A stretch of DNA of 11,556 bases, taken from an uncultured Collinsella sp. (lineage in GTDB: Bacteria > Actinomycetota > Coriobacteriia > Coriobacteriales > Coriobacteriaceae). The DNA lies in assembly GCA_900549245.1 (NCBI GenBank), contig URNQ01000034.1:1-11556 (forward strand), given 5' to 3'. Under the pieces are notes generated by a model that made no database searches, was not told where the DNA came from, and worked only from the letters and a program-made list of their open reading frames with translations. Positions within the stretch are counted from its first letter, which is position 1, and each line of letters opens with the position of its first letter. Below, piece by piece: positions 1-7,375 of this stretch. The translations under genes and the position numbers were made by a program.

Positions 1-34
1 CTTCTTGGTAGCCCCCCGCGCTCGCAACGCAAGC

Positions 35-69
35 GCCCGCAGCCCCAACCAGGGCTGCGGGCCTTTTCT
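35..69 (+). terminator. Strong intrinsic terminator hairpin before the flavin cluster
   Basis: An 11-bp perfect GC-only-loop-flanked stem is formed by GCCCGCAGCCC (35-45) and GGGCTGCGGGC (52-62), with a 6-nt loop, followed by CTTTTCT. This is the classic form of a Rho-independent terminator. It either ends a transcript that begins left of the window or, because it is only 30 bases from the start codon at 99, acts as an attenuator in the leader of the flavin operon. No gene can be recognised in bases 1-34. Confidence 0.85.
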
Positions 70-98
70 CATACTCGACCACGGGAGACCACCCACAA

Positions 99-1601
99 AT
101 GGACAACTACCAACCCAAGCACTCAAAAGCCAAGGCGCTCGGCCACGGCCTCGCCACGGCAGGCTTCATCGTGCCCTCGATCGCCGTGGGCGCAACCGTG
201 GCCCTCGTGGTGTCCCAGTACACCCCGCTCGTGGCCAAGACGGTCGCCGCCACGCCCGCGCAAGAGGCCGCAGGCGCCGACCTCAAGACCGTCGACACCT
301 CCAACGTCCAGAAGGAGACGGCAACGCCGGCAACCGAATCGCTCGACCCCTCGGCCTATGGCATGGACGCCGCAAACCTCAAGGACGGCACCTATGAAGG
401 CACAGGTACCGGCTTTAGGGGCAGTATCACCGTGCGCGTGACCATCGCGGGCGGCAAGATCGTGGCAATCGACATAGTGTCGTCTGCAGACGACCCAGCC
501 TACTTTGGGCGTGCCCGGGCGATCACCCAGTCGGTGATTAGCGCTCAGTCGACGTCGGTCGACACTATCTCGGGTGCCACGTATTCATCAAAAGGCCTGC
601 TCATGGCCATCAAAAACGCACTGGTCAAGGCATCGGGCGGGCTTGCCGAGGCTGTTGCCCCCGCCCCTGCGGCCGGCGGCTCCTCCAATAAGCCCCACCA
701 CACCATCGACCCCTTCACGCCCGCCGGCGGCTACGCAGACGGCGTCTACACCGACTCCGCCTGGGGATACAGCGAGGACACGCCCGTCAGCGTGCGCGTG
801 ACCATCGCGAACGGCAAGATCGCCAACATAGAACTCGTGAACACGGGCGACACGCCCGAGTATTGGAGCCGCGCCTGGAACGCACTCCCCGGGCTCGTCA
901 TGCAAAAGCAAAGCGTCAATGTCGACACTGTGACAGGAGCCACGTATTCGAGCGAGGGCCGTCTGCGTACCCTGGGCGCCATCCAGGTCTGCCTTAAGCA
1001 GGCCGCAGCCGGCACAAAGGACCCCGAGCCCGCGCCCGGCCCCGACCCCGCGCCCAACCCGGACCCCTCGCCCGACACGCCAGACGAGGTCCACTACGCC
1101 GACGGCGACTTTACAGGCTACGCCCTCTGCAAAAACGAGGAGGACGACGAAGCCTTCAGCCCCTACTACGTCAAGCTCACCGTCACCGTTAAGGACGGCA
1201 AGGTTACCGGTATCCACGATATCGAGGGTGTAGGCGGCAAGCCTGACGAGAGCCTCTCCGACGCGCTTGATCCCTTTGACGAGGATAACGAGCCCTACCT
1301 CGATAACGCCATCGACGGCCGCACCTTCCGCGGTACCGTCTACACCGGCATCCCCGAGCAGCTGCTCGCGGGCACCGAGGCTGGCAAGATCGACGTGGTG
1401 GCGCGCGCCACCTACTCCAGTCGTGCCATCGCCAACGCCTACACCGACGCCCTCGCGCGCTCGGCCGCGGCTTATAAGGACGCGAACGACAGCAAAGGCG
1501 ACAAGGCAGACGCTTCTGACAAGACAAACGCCCCCGATGAGCCTACGGCCAACCCGACCACCGCAAACGGGGCCACCGAGGAGGCTGGCGCCCATGCGTA
1601 A
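99..1601 (+). CDS. Membrane-anchored protein with three FMN-binding domains
   Basis: This 500-aa protein is probably an extracytoplasmic electron carrier bearing covalent FMN. Residues about 17-40 form a hydrophobic N-terminal anchor. Three FMN_bind-type domains follow, at about 95-176, 210-302 and 332-452. Domains 1 and 2 carry the ApbE target pattern Dxx(S/T)GAT: D155 to T161, and D276 to T282, so T161 and T282 are the expected flavin-bearing residues. The third copy reads DVVARAT (432-438) and departs from the pattern at two positions. Domains 2 and 3 are joined by a Pro/Asp-rich linker (about 308-329) that could reach across a cell wall, and the tail after 458 is Lys/Asp/Ala-rich and looks disordered. 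The start at 99 has GGGAG at 83-87. It overlaps the next gene by 8 bases. Domain identity is confident; the redox partner is inferred. Confidence 0.9.
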   Translation: MDNYQPKHSKAKALGHGLATAGFIVPSIAVGATVALVVSQYTPLVAKTVAATPAQEAAGADLKTVDTSNVQKETATPATESLDPSAYGMDAANLKDGTYEGTGTGFRGSITVRVTIAGGKIVAIDIVSSADDPAYFGRARAITQSVISAQSTSVDTISGATYSSKGLLMAIKNALVKASGGLAEAVAPAPAAGGSSNKPHHTIDPFTPAGGYADGVYTDSAWGYSEDTPVSVRVTIANGKIANIELVNTGDTPEYWSRAWNALPGLVMQKQSVNVDTVTGATYSSEGRLRTLGAIQVCLKQAAAGTKDPEPAPGPDPAPNPDPSPDTPDEVHYADGDFTGYALCKNEEDDEAFSPYYVKLTVTVKDGKVTGIHDIEGVGGKPDESLSDALDPFDEDNEPYLDNAIDGRTFRGTVYTGIPEQLLAGTEAGKIDVVARATYSSRAIANAYTDALARSAAAYKDANDSKGDKADASDKTNAPDEPTANPTTANGATEEAGAHA

Positions 1602-2067
1602 CCCGTTTGCCCTCCTTGGGCGCCACCTCTGGCGCAACCGCAATTTCTATCTCAAAGCCGTCAACGCCGCGGCCGTCGTCTCCATCGTGGCGGGCTACAG
1701 CAGCTGGGCCGCCCAGGCGGCAGAGGCCGACGCCCGCACCCAGGCGGAGGCTGTCCAGGCCGAGCGCTCGCAGACGCGCGGCGCCTACGACACCGACGGC
1801 ACCTTCGAGGGCAGCGCCCAGGGCTACGGCGGCACTGTCACCTGCCGCGTGACCATCGAGAACGGATACATCGAAAGCGTCGAGGTCACGGACCACGCCG
1901 GCGAGACCCCCGCCTACTTTGCGCAGGCCGAGGGCCTCACGCAGACCATCTGCGATGCCCAGGGAACCAACGTCGACACCGTCTCGGGTGCCACGTTCTC
2001 GAGTGCCGGCATCCTAAACGCCGTCAACGCGGCGCTTGAGCAGAGCAACGCCGGAGGTACGCAGTAA
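1594..2067 (+). CDS. Small membrane-anchored FMN-binding protein
   Basis: This is a 157-aa protein with one FMN_bind domain. Residues about 20-42 form a membrane anchor or uncleaved signal, preceded by a basic N-terminus (R2, R10, R14, R16, K21) that should stay in the cytoplasm. The domain spans about 66-148, and DTVSGAT at 128-134 matches the ApbE target pattern, which makes T134 the expected FMN attachment site. The frame stays open further upstream, but the start at 1594 is chosen because GAGGAGG lies at 1578-1584 with 9-base spacing and the protein then begins just before the anchor. It overlaps the preceding stop by 8 bases and shares TAATG with the next gene, so the three are translationally coupled. 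It resembles the single-domain NqrC/RnfG/PplA type of flavoprotein. The specific partner is unknown. Confidence 0.88.
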   Translation: MRNPFALLGRHLWRNRNFYLKAVNAAAVVSIVAGYSSWAAQAAEADARTQAEAVQAERSQTRGAYDTDGTFEGSAQGYGGTVTCRVTIENGYIESVEVTDHAGETPAYFAQAEGLTQTICDAQGTNVDTVSGATFSSAGILNAVNAALEQSNAGGTQ

Positions 2068-3104
2068 TGGCCAGGACTGCATCCACCAAGACCCGCGGCG
2101 CAAAGCGCACCGCGGGAACCCTTGAGAGCCTGCGCAACGGCGCAAACGTTATCGCGCACCCCAAGAACAAGATGCAGGAGCGCCTGCGCCGACAGTACCT
2201 CCATCGCGGTGTGCGCTGGTGCGTACAGTTCGGCTTTCTCATCTGCTTCCCGGCCGCCTGGAACGCTGCCTTCAACGGCGTCAAGTACATCTTCACGCAG
2301 CTCGGGAGCCATGCACCCATCGAGCTCACCGGCTTTTTATCCCTGCTTTTGGCCCTCTTGGCCTTCACCTGCGTGTTCGGCCGTTTCTTCTGCGGCTTTG
2401 CCTGCGCCTTCGGTACGCTCGGCGATATCGTCTACGCGCTTGCAACCCCGCTGCGCCGGACACTCCGCCTTGAGGGCAAGGGCGCGCACCGGCTCCCCGC
2501 GGGCGTGCAGCACGCGCTCCAGCTCGTCAAGTACGCCGTCCTCGTGGGCATCTGCGCCCTCTGCGTGATGGGTATCTGGCCCCAGGTCTCGGGCGCGAGC
2601 CCCTGGGTCGCCTTCGCCGGCATCACTGCGCGCTCGCTCGAGGGCATCGCGCCCACGGCCTTTGCCGCGCTTGGCGCGGTCATGGTTGGGATGGCCTTTG
2701 TCGAGCGTTTCTTCTGCCAGTTCCTCTGCCCCTTCGGCGCCATATTCTCGCTGCTGCCAGTGTTGCCGGTCTCGCTTTTCAACCGCCGCCGCGAAAGCTG
2801 TGCGCGCGGTTGCAACCGCTGCCAGGACAGCTGCCCGGTGCGCATCCACCCCGAGCGCGCCGACCTGCGATCGGGCGAGTGCATCGCCTGCGGGCGCTGC
2901 GCCGATGGCTGCCCCATGGCCAACGTGACGCTCGCCCGGCTCGACGGCTTTAAGCGCGATCAAGCAACCGACGATGCCAGCGTGCTCGCGCAGGGCAACA
3001 CCCGCAAGCGCCCGCCCGCAGGGCCCGCCATTCGCGGGACCGAGGTTGCGCTCACGCTCGTCAAGGCTGCCATCCTCGCCGCGCTCTGCTACCTGCTCAT
3101 GTAG
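2067..3104 (+). CDS. NapH/NosR-type polytopic 4Fe-4S membrane protein
   Basis: This 345-aa protein has about six membrane segments (near 50-68, 84-106, 110-127, 152-173, 192-214 and 328-345) and a ferredoxin-like loop. It has the two membrane-edge Cys pairs typical of the NapH/NosR/YccM family: C109-x3-C113, and C217-x3-C221 followed by Pro. Two 4Fe-4S sites follow, C245-x3-C249-x2-C252-x3-C256-Pro and C272-x2-C275-x2-C278-x3-C282-Pro. Family members move electrons between quinol or ferredoxin and extracytoplasmic acceptors. Here the flanking FMN-binding proteins and ApbE suggest outward transfer to covalent flavins, which is an inference. The start overlaps the upstream stop (TAATG), with GGAGG at 2053-2057. 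Two details are unusual: the first Cys pair is followed by Ala rather than the usual Pro, and the first ferredoxin motif has C-x3-C. Confidence 0.87.
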   Translation: MARTASTKTRGAKRTAGTLESLRNGANVIAHPKNKMQERLRRQYLHRGVRWCVQFGFLICFPAAWNAAFNGVKYIFTQLGSHAPIELTGFLSLLLALLAFTCVFGRFFCGFACAFGTLGDIVYALATPLRRTLRLEGKGAHRLPAGVQHALQLVKYAVLVGICALCVMGIWPQVSGASPWVAFAGITARSLEGIAPTAFAALGAVMVGMAFVERFFCQFLCPFGAIFSLLPVLPVSLFNRRRESCARGCNRCQDSCPVRIHPERADLRSGECIACGRCADGCPMANVTLARLDGFKRDQATDDASVLAQGNTRKRPPAGPAIRGTEVALTLVKAAILAALCYLLM

Positions 3105-3193
3105 GGCACGCGCAACCGCGGCCCGGCACCCCGTCAACACCGAGTCGTGCAGGCGCAGGCTCATCCGTAACGCCACCGACCAGAAAGCTCACC

Positions 3194-4258
3194 ATGATCC
3201 AGACCCCCCACACCATCGACCGCCGCACGTTTATCGCCCTCGCAGGCGGGGCCCTCGTCTCTTGCGCCGGTGCACTTACCGGCTGCTCGGGCACGCAGGG
3301 CGGCTCGGGCTCTGCAGCCGCGTCCAAAGCGGGCTCCGACAGCTCGCCCAAGGTGCAGAGCACGACGCTCTTTGTCTTCGACACTGTCGTGAATATCAGC
3401 GCCCAATGCAGCAAAAAGGTCATGGACGAGGTCGCCGACCGCTGTACCTACTTTGAGAACAAGTTCTCGCGCACCGTGGAGGGTTCGGATATCTGGAACA
3501 TCAACAATGCAGGCGGCAAGCCCGTGGAAGTCGCGCACGAGACCGCCGAGGTCATCGAGGCAGCCATCCGCTACGCCGAGGAGTCAGACGGGCTCTTTGC
3601 CATCACCATCGGCGCCGTCTCGAGCCTCTGGGATTTTGACAACGAGGTCAAGCCCGCAGATGAGGACATCCAGGCGGCACTGCCCCATGTCGACTATCGC
3701 ACCATCACGGTCGACGGTACCACCGTCACCCTCTCCGACCCCGAGGCCAAGCTCGACTTGGGTGGTATCGCCAAGGGCTACATCACCGACGACCTCGTGG
3801 CGCTCTTTAAGAAGAGCGGCGTCAGAGATGCTTCCATCAGCCTGGGCGGCAACGTCTACGTGATGGGCAAGAGCTTTGACGGCGACGCCTGGAACGTGGG
3901 CGTGCAAGACCCCAACGGCGCGCAGGACGACGTGCTCGCCACCGTCAAGACGCGCAACCGCTCCCTTGTGACGAGCGGCCTCTATGAGCGCGGCTTTGAG
4001 CAGGACGGCACGTTCTACTACCACATCCTCGACCCCAAAACGGGCTACCCCGCCGCCACCGACCTCAAGAGCGCCTCAATCATGACCAAGAAATCCGTGC
4101 TTGGGGACGCCTACTCTACCATCCTGTTTTTGCTCGGCCACGACCGCGCCATGGAGCTCATCGAAAGCGATGAGCGCTTTGAAGGCGGCGTTTTAGTCGA
4201 TATGGACGATCGCGCCACCAAGAGCGACGGCTCGACGTTCAAGATCTTGCAGGACTAG
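3194..4258 (+). CDS. apbE: FAD:protein FMN transferase (ApbE), lipoprotein
   Basis: This 354-aa enzyme transfers FMN from FAD to a Thr side chain of FMN-binding domains outside the membrane. The N-terminus has a twin-Arg pair (R10-R11, followed by TF), a hydrophobic stretch and a lipobox LTGC with C31, so it is probably exported, possibly by Tat, and lipid-anchored. A Ser/Gly-rich spacer follows. ApbE landmarks are clear: GLFAITIGAVSSLW (133-146), LDLGGIAKG (187-195), SLGGN (216-220), HILDPKTGYP (277-286) and DAYSTILFLLG (305-315), the last carrying the metal-binding Asp and Thr region. Length is normal for the family. An 89-base gap separates it from the NapH-like gene, and I see no good Shine-Dalgarno before 3194, so its translation may be weak or depend on the upstream gene. 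Its likely substrates are the two FMN-binding proteins encoded upstream. Confidence 0.95.
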   Translation: MIQTPHTIDRRTFIALAGGALVSCAGALTGCSGTQGGSGSAAASKAGSDSSPKVQSTTLFVFDTVVNISAQCSKKVMDEVADRCTYFENKFSRTVEGSDIWNINNAGGKPVEVAHETAEVIEAAIRYAEESDGLFAITIGAVSSLWDFDNEVKPADEDIQAALPHVDYRTITVDGTTVTLSDPEAKLDLGGIAKGYITDDLVALFKKSGVRDASISLGGNVYVMGKSFDGDAWNVGVQDPNGAQDDVLATVKTRNRSLVTSGLYERGFEQDGTFYYHILDPKTGYPAATDLKSASIMTKKSVLGDAYSTILFLLGHDRAMELIESDERFEGGVLVDMDDRATKSDGSTFKILQD

Positions 4259-4263
4259 GAGCC

Positions 4264-4680
4264 ATGATGGTCAAGCGCAAAGGTGCGCGCGATGGGCGCG
4301 ACAACAAAAGACTCAACCTCATCCTGGTTTTGGCGATAGCGGCCATCGCATGCGTCGGCTTGGTCGCCACGCGTCTGATGGGAGCAAACACGAACGCCGA
4401 CACGGCCACAGTCGTTATCCGCGATGGAGAGCAAAACGTCTACGAGCTTCCTCTGAGCCAGAACACGACCAAGAGCGTTACGACCGACTTGGGAACCAAC
4501 CTCATCGAAATCAAAGACGGACGCGTGCACGTCGAGGAAGCAGACTGTCCCAACCAGGACTGCGTGCACCAGGGCTGGATTGACGCTGCCGGGGAGCAAA
4601 TTGTCTGCCTTCCGCACAAGCTTACCGTCGATATCGTCGACGCGAGCGCCGAGACCACCTACGACGTAGTGGGGCGCTAA
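4264..4680 (+). CDS. NusG domain II-family membrane protein
   Basis: This 138-aa protein has a basic N-terminus, one membrane segment (about 18-38) and an extracytoplasmic NusG_II domain (about 46-136). The signature is C95-x4-C100, GWI at 104-106, and I113-V-C115-L-P-H118-K-L. The three Cys and one His could bind metal or form a disulfide, and no function is proven. It is not the transcription factor NusG, since only the accessory domain-II fold is shared. Members often sit beside Gx-family proteins and FMN-binding proteins, as here, and the pair recalls the EetA/EetB pair of Listeria extracellular electron transfer (from memory, unchecked). AGGAG at 4257-4261 overlaps the apbE stop. It is only 2 bases from the ATG at 4264 but 5 from the ATG at 4267, so the second Met may be the true start. 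Confidence 0.82.
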   Translation: MMVKRKGARDGRDNKRLNLILVLAIAAIACVGLVATRLMGANTNADTATVVIRDGEQNVYELPLSQNTTKSVTTDLGTNLIEIKDGRVHVEEADCPNQDCVHQGWIDAAGEQIVCLPHKLTVDIVDASAETTYDVVGR

Positions 4681-4683
4681 TCT

Positions 4684-5841
4684 GTGGAGATGGTCGATAT
4701 CGAGCACACTCGCCGCCTGGCGCGCGTTTCGCTGTTGTGCGCCTGCGCATTGGTGCTGTCCTATCTGGAGACCATGATTCCGCTGCCCGTCGCGGTGCCC
4801 GGCATTAAACTGGGCCTTGCCAACGTGGCCGTAGTCGTCGCGCTCTATACGCTCGATGTCAAAAGCGCCGGTGCCGTTGCGCTCGTCAAGGTCTTTGCAT
4901 CGGGCTTTTTGTTTGGTTCGCCCATGATGCTCGTCTATAGCCTAGGCGGCACGGTCCTCGCCTTTATCGGCATGGTCGCCCTTGCTGCCGTGCCGGGTGT
5001 TGGCTTGGTGCCCGTGAGCATGCTTGCCGCCGTGCTGCACAATGTAGGCCAGCTGGGCGTTGCCGCCATGGCGCTGCAGACCCCGGCAGTCTTTATCAAT
5101 CTGGGCGTTCTGGGCGTCGCCGCCTGCGTCACTGGCGGCATTACGGGCGCGGTGGCAGAAGGTGCGCTCGCCGGTATTGAGCAAGCCGATGACACACGTC
5201 CCTCCGTCGATTGCGTTGCACTTGCCGCCAATATCGTGGCAGGAGAGCGCATCGCCTTTGTCGGCACCAACGGCAGTGGCAAAAGCACCTGTGCACTCGA
5301 GCTTGCGGGGCTGCTCAAAGACGTGAACGAGCACGCTATGTGCGTGCAGGGCACCGTAGGCCTTGCTTTTCAGGATCCCGATAACCAGATCGTCGCTCCG
5401 ATTGTGCGAGATGACATCGCCTTTGGACTCGAAAACCGCGGTGTCCCCCGCGACGAAATGCGTTCAGAAGTCTTGCAGGCACTCAGCGAGCTTGGCATCG
5501 TCGAGCTTGAACGTCGCGATGTCGCCACGCTCTCGGGCGGCCAAAAACAACGCGTGGCGACATCGGGATTGGTTGCGCTCACCCCTTCGCTCATGATTTT
5601 TGACGAGACAACCTCGATGCTCGACGAGACAGCCCGCGAGGCCGTCAATGATCTCATCGATCATCTTTGCCAGCGCGATGTTGCCGTGATCCAGATCACG
5701 CAGTTGCTCGACGAGGTCGCGCGCGCCGACCGAGTCGCCGTCTTCGAGGCGGGCGCCATCGCATACCTGGGTACCGTGCAAGATCTTGCCGACCAGCGCG
5801 ATCTGCTCATTCGATGCGGCCTGGAGGAACTGTGTCGTTAA
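4684..5841 (+). CDS. Gx-family membrane protein fused to a divergent ECF-type ATPase
   Basis: This 385-aa protein has two parts. Residues 1 to about 165 are a Gx transporter / 'heptaprenyl diphosphate synthase component I' family membrane domain with about five hydrophobic segments and the hallmark PGIKLGLANV (39-48). The family resembles ECF S-components that bind a small molecule. Residues about 175-385 are an ABC ATPase of EcfA type: Walker A GTNGSGKST (194-202), Q-loop FQDPDNQ (Q230), signature LSGGQ (283-287) and Walker B FDE (306-308). The ATPase is degenerate in three ways. The usual first strand with the A-loop aromatic is missing, the stretch from Walker A to Q-loop is short, and the switch His is Gln (Q340 in ITQ). 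Starts at 4684 (GTG) and 4690 (ATG) are both possible, and neither has a good ribosome site. The end overlaps the next gene by 10 bases. The domains are clear; the substrate is not. Confidence 0.85.
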   Translation: MEMVDIEHTRRLARVSLLCACALVLSYLETMIPLPVAVPGIKLGLANVAVVVALYTLDVKSAGAVALVKVFASGFLFGSPMMLVYSLGGTVLAFIGMVALAAVPGVGLVPVSMLAAVLHNVGQLGVAAMALQTPAVFINLGVLGVAACVTGGITGAVAEGALAGIEQADDTRPSVDCVALAANIVAGERIAFVGTNGSGKSTCALELAGLLKDVNEHAMCVQGTVGLAFQDPDNQIVAPIVRDDIAFGLENRGVPRDEMRSEVLQALSELGIVELERRDVATLSGGQKQRVATSGLVALTPSLMIFDETTSMLDETAREAVNDLIDHLCQRDVAVIQITQLLDEVARADRVAVFEAGAIAYLGTVQDLADQRDLLIRCGLEELCR

Positions 5842-7370
5842 CTTGCTCAAACATAACCGTCCGCTATCCCGAAGCAGACACCTGTACCCTATCTCATGTT
5901 TCGCTGGAAATTAGGCCCGGCAGCGTGATCGGCATCGCAGGCGCCTCCGGCTCCGGCAAGTCAACGCTGCTGCGTGTCCTTGCCGGAGCGCTTGCCGTGC
6001 AGGCGGGGTCTGTCGTGGCAGACGGCACCGCGCTTGGCACACGCCCCACGGCGGATGAACTTCGTACGTACCGCAAAACCGTGGCGCTCGTGCAGCAGCG
6101 CCCCGAGCAGCAGTTTTTTGCCGCCACGGTCTTTGACGAGGTGGCGTTTGGCCCTCGCAATCTTGGACTGGACGAAGCCGAGGTCAAGCGACGCGTTGGC
6201 ACATCGCTCGCCAGCGTCGGGTTTGATCTCGCCGCTATCGGCGACACAAGCCCCTTTGCCCATTCTGGCGGAGAGCAGCGCCGTATCGCCGTTGCCGATA
6301 TGCTTGCACTCGAGACACCGTATTTGCTGCTCGACGAGCCCAGCGCTGGACTCGATCCCCGCGCCCACCGGCTGCTGCTCGAGTGCTTGGCTCAACTCGC
6401 ACGCCACGGCCGCGGCATTGTAATCGCCACGCACGATTCGCGTGTGCTGAGCATCTGCGACAAGGCCTTTCGGCTGCAGGACGGCATGCTGCTGCCGCAA
6501 AGTTCCGAGGGCATCCAGGTGACATCCGTTGGCGTGACGGCCGCACGTCCCGTGGAAACCGGACATACTCCGCCAGCGTCCAAGGCGGTCTCGTTTGGTA
6601 TCTTTCGTCCGGGGTCAAGCCTCGTTCACCTGCTGCACCCCGCCACCAAGCTTGTATTCTGCATGCTCTTTATGATTGCCGGCTTTATCGCCCAGCAGCC
6701 CGGCGCCCTTGCCGCCGTCGCGCTCACCGCATTCGCCTCGCTCGCCGCAAGCGGCAGTTCGATGCGCCAGGCGCTTCGTGCCCTCAAGCCATTTCGCTGG
6801 CTTATGGGGTTTGTCCTGGTCTTCAACGCGCTCTTTACTGTATCGGGGACTCTGCTGTTGCAGGCGGGACCCGTGCAGATCACCTCGGGTGGTCTGCTCT
6901 TTGGCGCGCTCTGCGTGCTGCGTTTTGCCCTCATTATGCTGGGAACGTCGACGCTCATGGCGACCACCTCCCCCACCGCACTCGCCGATGGCGCCGCGGC
7001 GCTTCTGAGGCCCCTCGCCCGTTTTGGCCTGCGCACCGACGATGTCACCGTCGCCATACAGCTCACGCTTCGTTTTGTCCCCGTGCTTATCGAAGAGTTC
7101 AATCGTATCAAGGCCGCTCAGGAAGCGCGCTTGGCGCGCTTTGACAGTCCCTCGCCCCTGCAGCGTGCACGTGCTTTTATTCCCGTCATCACGCCCTTGT
7201 TTAGCAACGCGCTGCGGCGCTCTGACACGCTCGCGCTCGCCATGGTCAACCGCGAATACGGAGCGCACCCGGCTGTCAGCAGAACCTGCCTGCGCAGCTA
7301 TCGCTTTGACCGGGCAGACCTTGCTGTTCTGGCACTCGGATGCTGCATCGTTGCGATTGCGCTGCTCTAG
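5832..7370 (+). CDS. ECF transporter ATPase fused to transmembrane subunit EcfT
   Basis: This 512-aa protein joins two normally separate ECF subunits. Residues 1 to about 225 are a complete EcfA-type ATPase: Walker A GASGSGKST (37-45), Q-loop QQRPEQQFF (88-96), signature HSGGEQ (144-149), Walker B LLLDEP (165-170) and switch H201. After a linker (about 225-260), residues about 262-512 form an EcfT domain with membrane segments near 272-288, 292-306, 322-345, 352-378 and 494-512. Two cytoplasmic coupling helices lie around ARF (435-437) and NRE (473-475), in place of the usual Ala-Arg-Gly motifs, with the Arg kept. The start is taken as GTG at 5832, with GGAGGA at 5823-5828 and a domain boundary that fits; longer readings upstream only overlap the previous gene. 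With the preceding Gx-ATPase protein it should make one transporter from two polypeptides. Confidence 0.88.
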   Translation: MSLTCSNITVRYPEADTCTLSHVSLEIRPGSVIGIAGASGSGKSTLLRVLAGALAVQAGSVVADGTALGTRPTADELRTYRKTVALVQQRPEQQFFAATVFDEVAFGPRNLGLDEAEVKRRVGTSLASVGFDLAAIGDTSPFAHSGGEQRRIAVADMLALETPYLLLDEPSAGLDPRAHRLLLECLAQLARHGRGIVIATHDSRVLSICDKAFRLQDGMLLPQSSEGIQVTSVGVTAARPVETGHTPPASKAVSFGIFRPGSSLVHLLHPATKLVFCMLFMIAGFIAQQPGALAAVALTAFASLAASGSSMRQALRALKPFRWLMGFVLVFNALFTVSGTLLLQAGPVQITSGGLLFGALCVLRFALIMLGTSTLMATTSPTALADGAAALLRPLARFGLRTDDVTVAIQLTLRFVPVLIEEFNRIKAAQEARLARFDSPSPLQRARAFIPVITPLFSNALRRSDTLALAMVNREYGAHPAVSRTCLRSYRFDRADLAVLALGCCIVAIALL

Positions 7371-7375
7371 GGCTC

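Noticed and set aside
1..98. FMN riboswitch in the leader of the flavin cluster
   Set aside because: Only a simple terminator hairpin is visible and no aptamer or antiterminator pairing lies in bases 1-34. Anything further left is outside the window.
588..1643. Minus-strand open frame of 351 codons opposite the FMN-binding protein
   Set aside because: The translation is low-complexity Gly/Val/Arg and mirrors the coding strand; the plus-strand gene has clear motifs.
4264..4680. Transcription elongation factor NusG
   Set aside because: No NGN or KOW domain is present; it is a short membrane-anchored domain-II protein with a Cys signature.
4684..5180. Labelling the N-terminal domain as a heptaprenyl diphosphate synthase subunit
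   Set aside because: The family name is historical; the domain is a polytopic membrane protein without prenyltransferase motifs and is fused to an ATPase, so a transporter-like role fits better.
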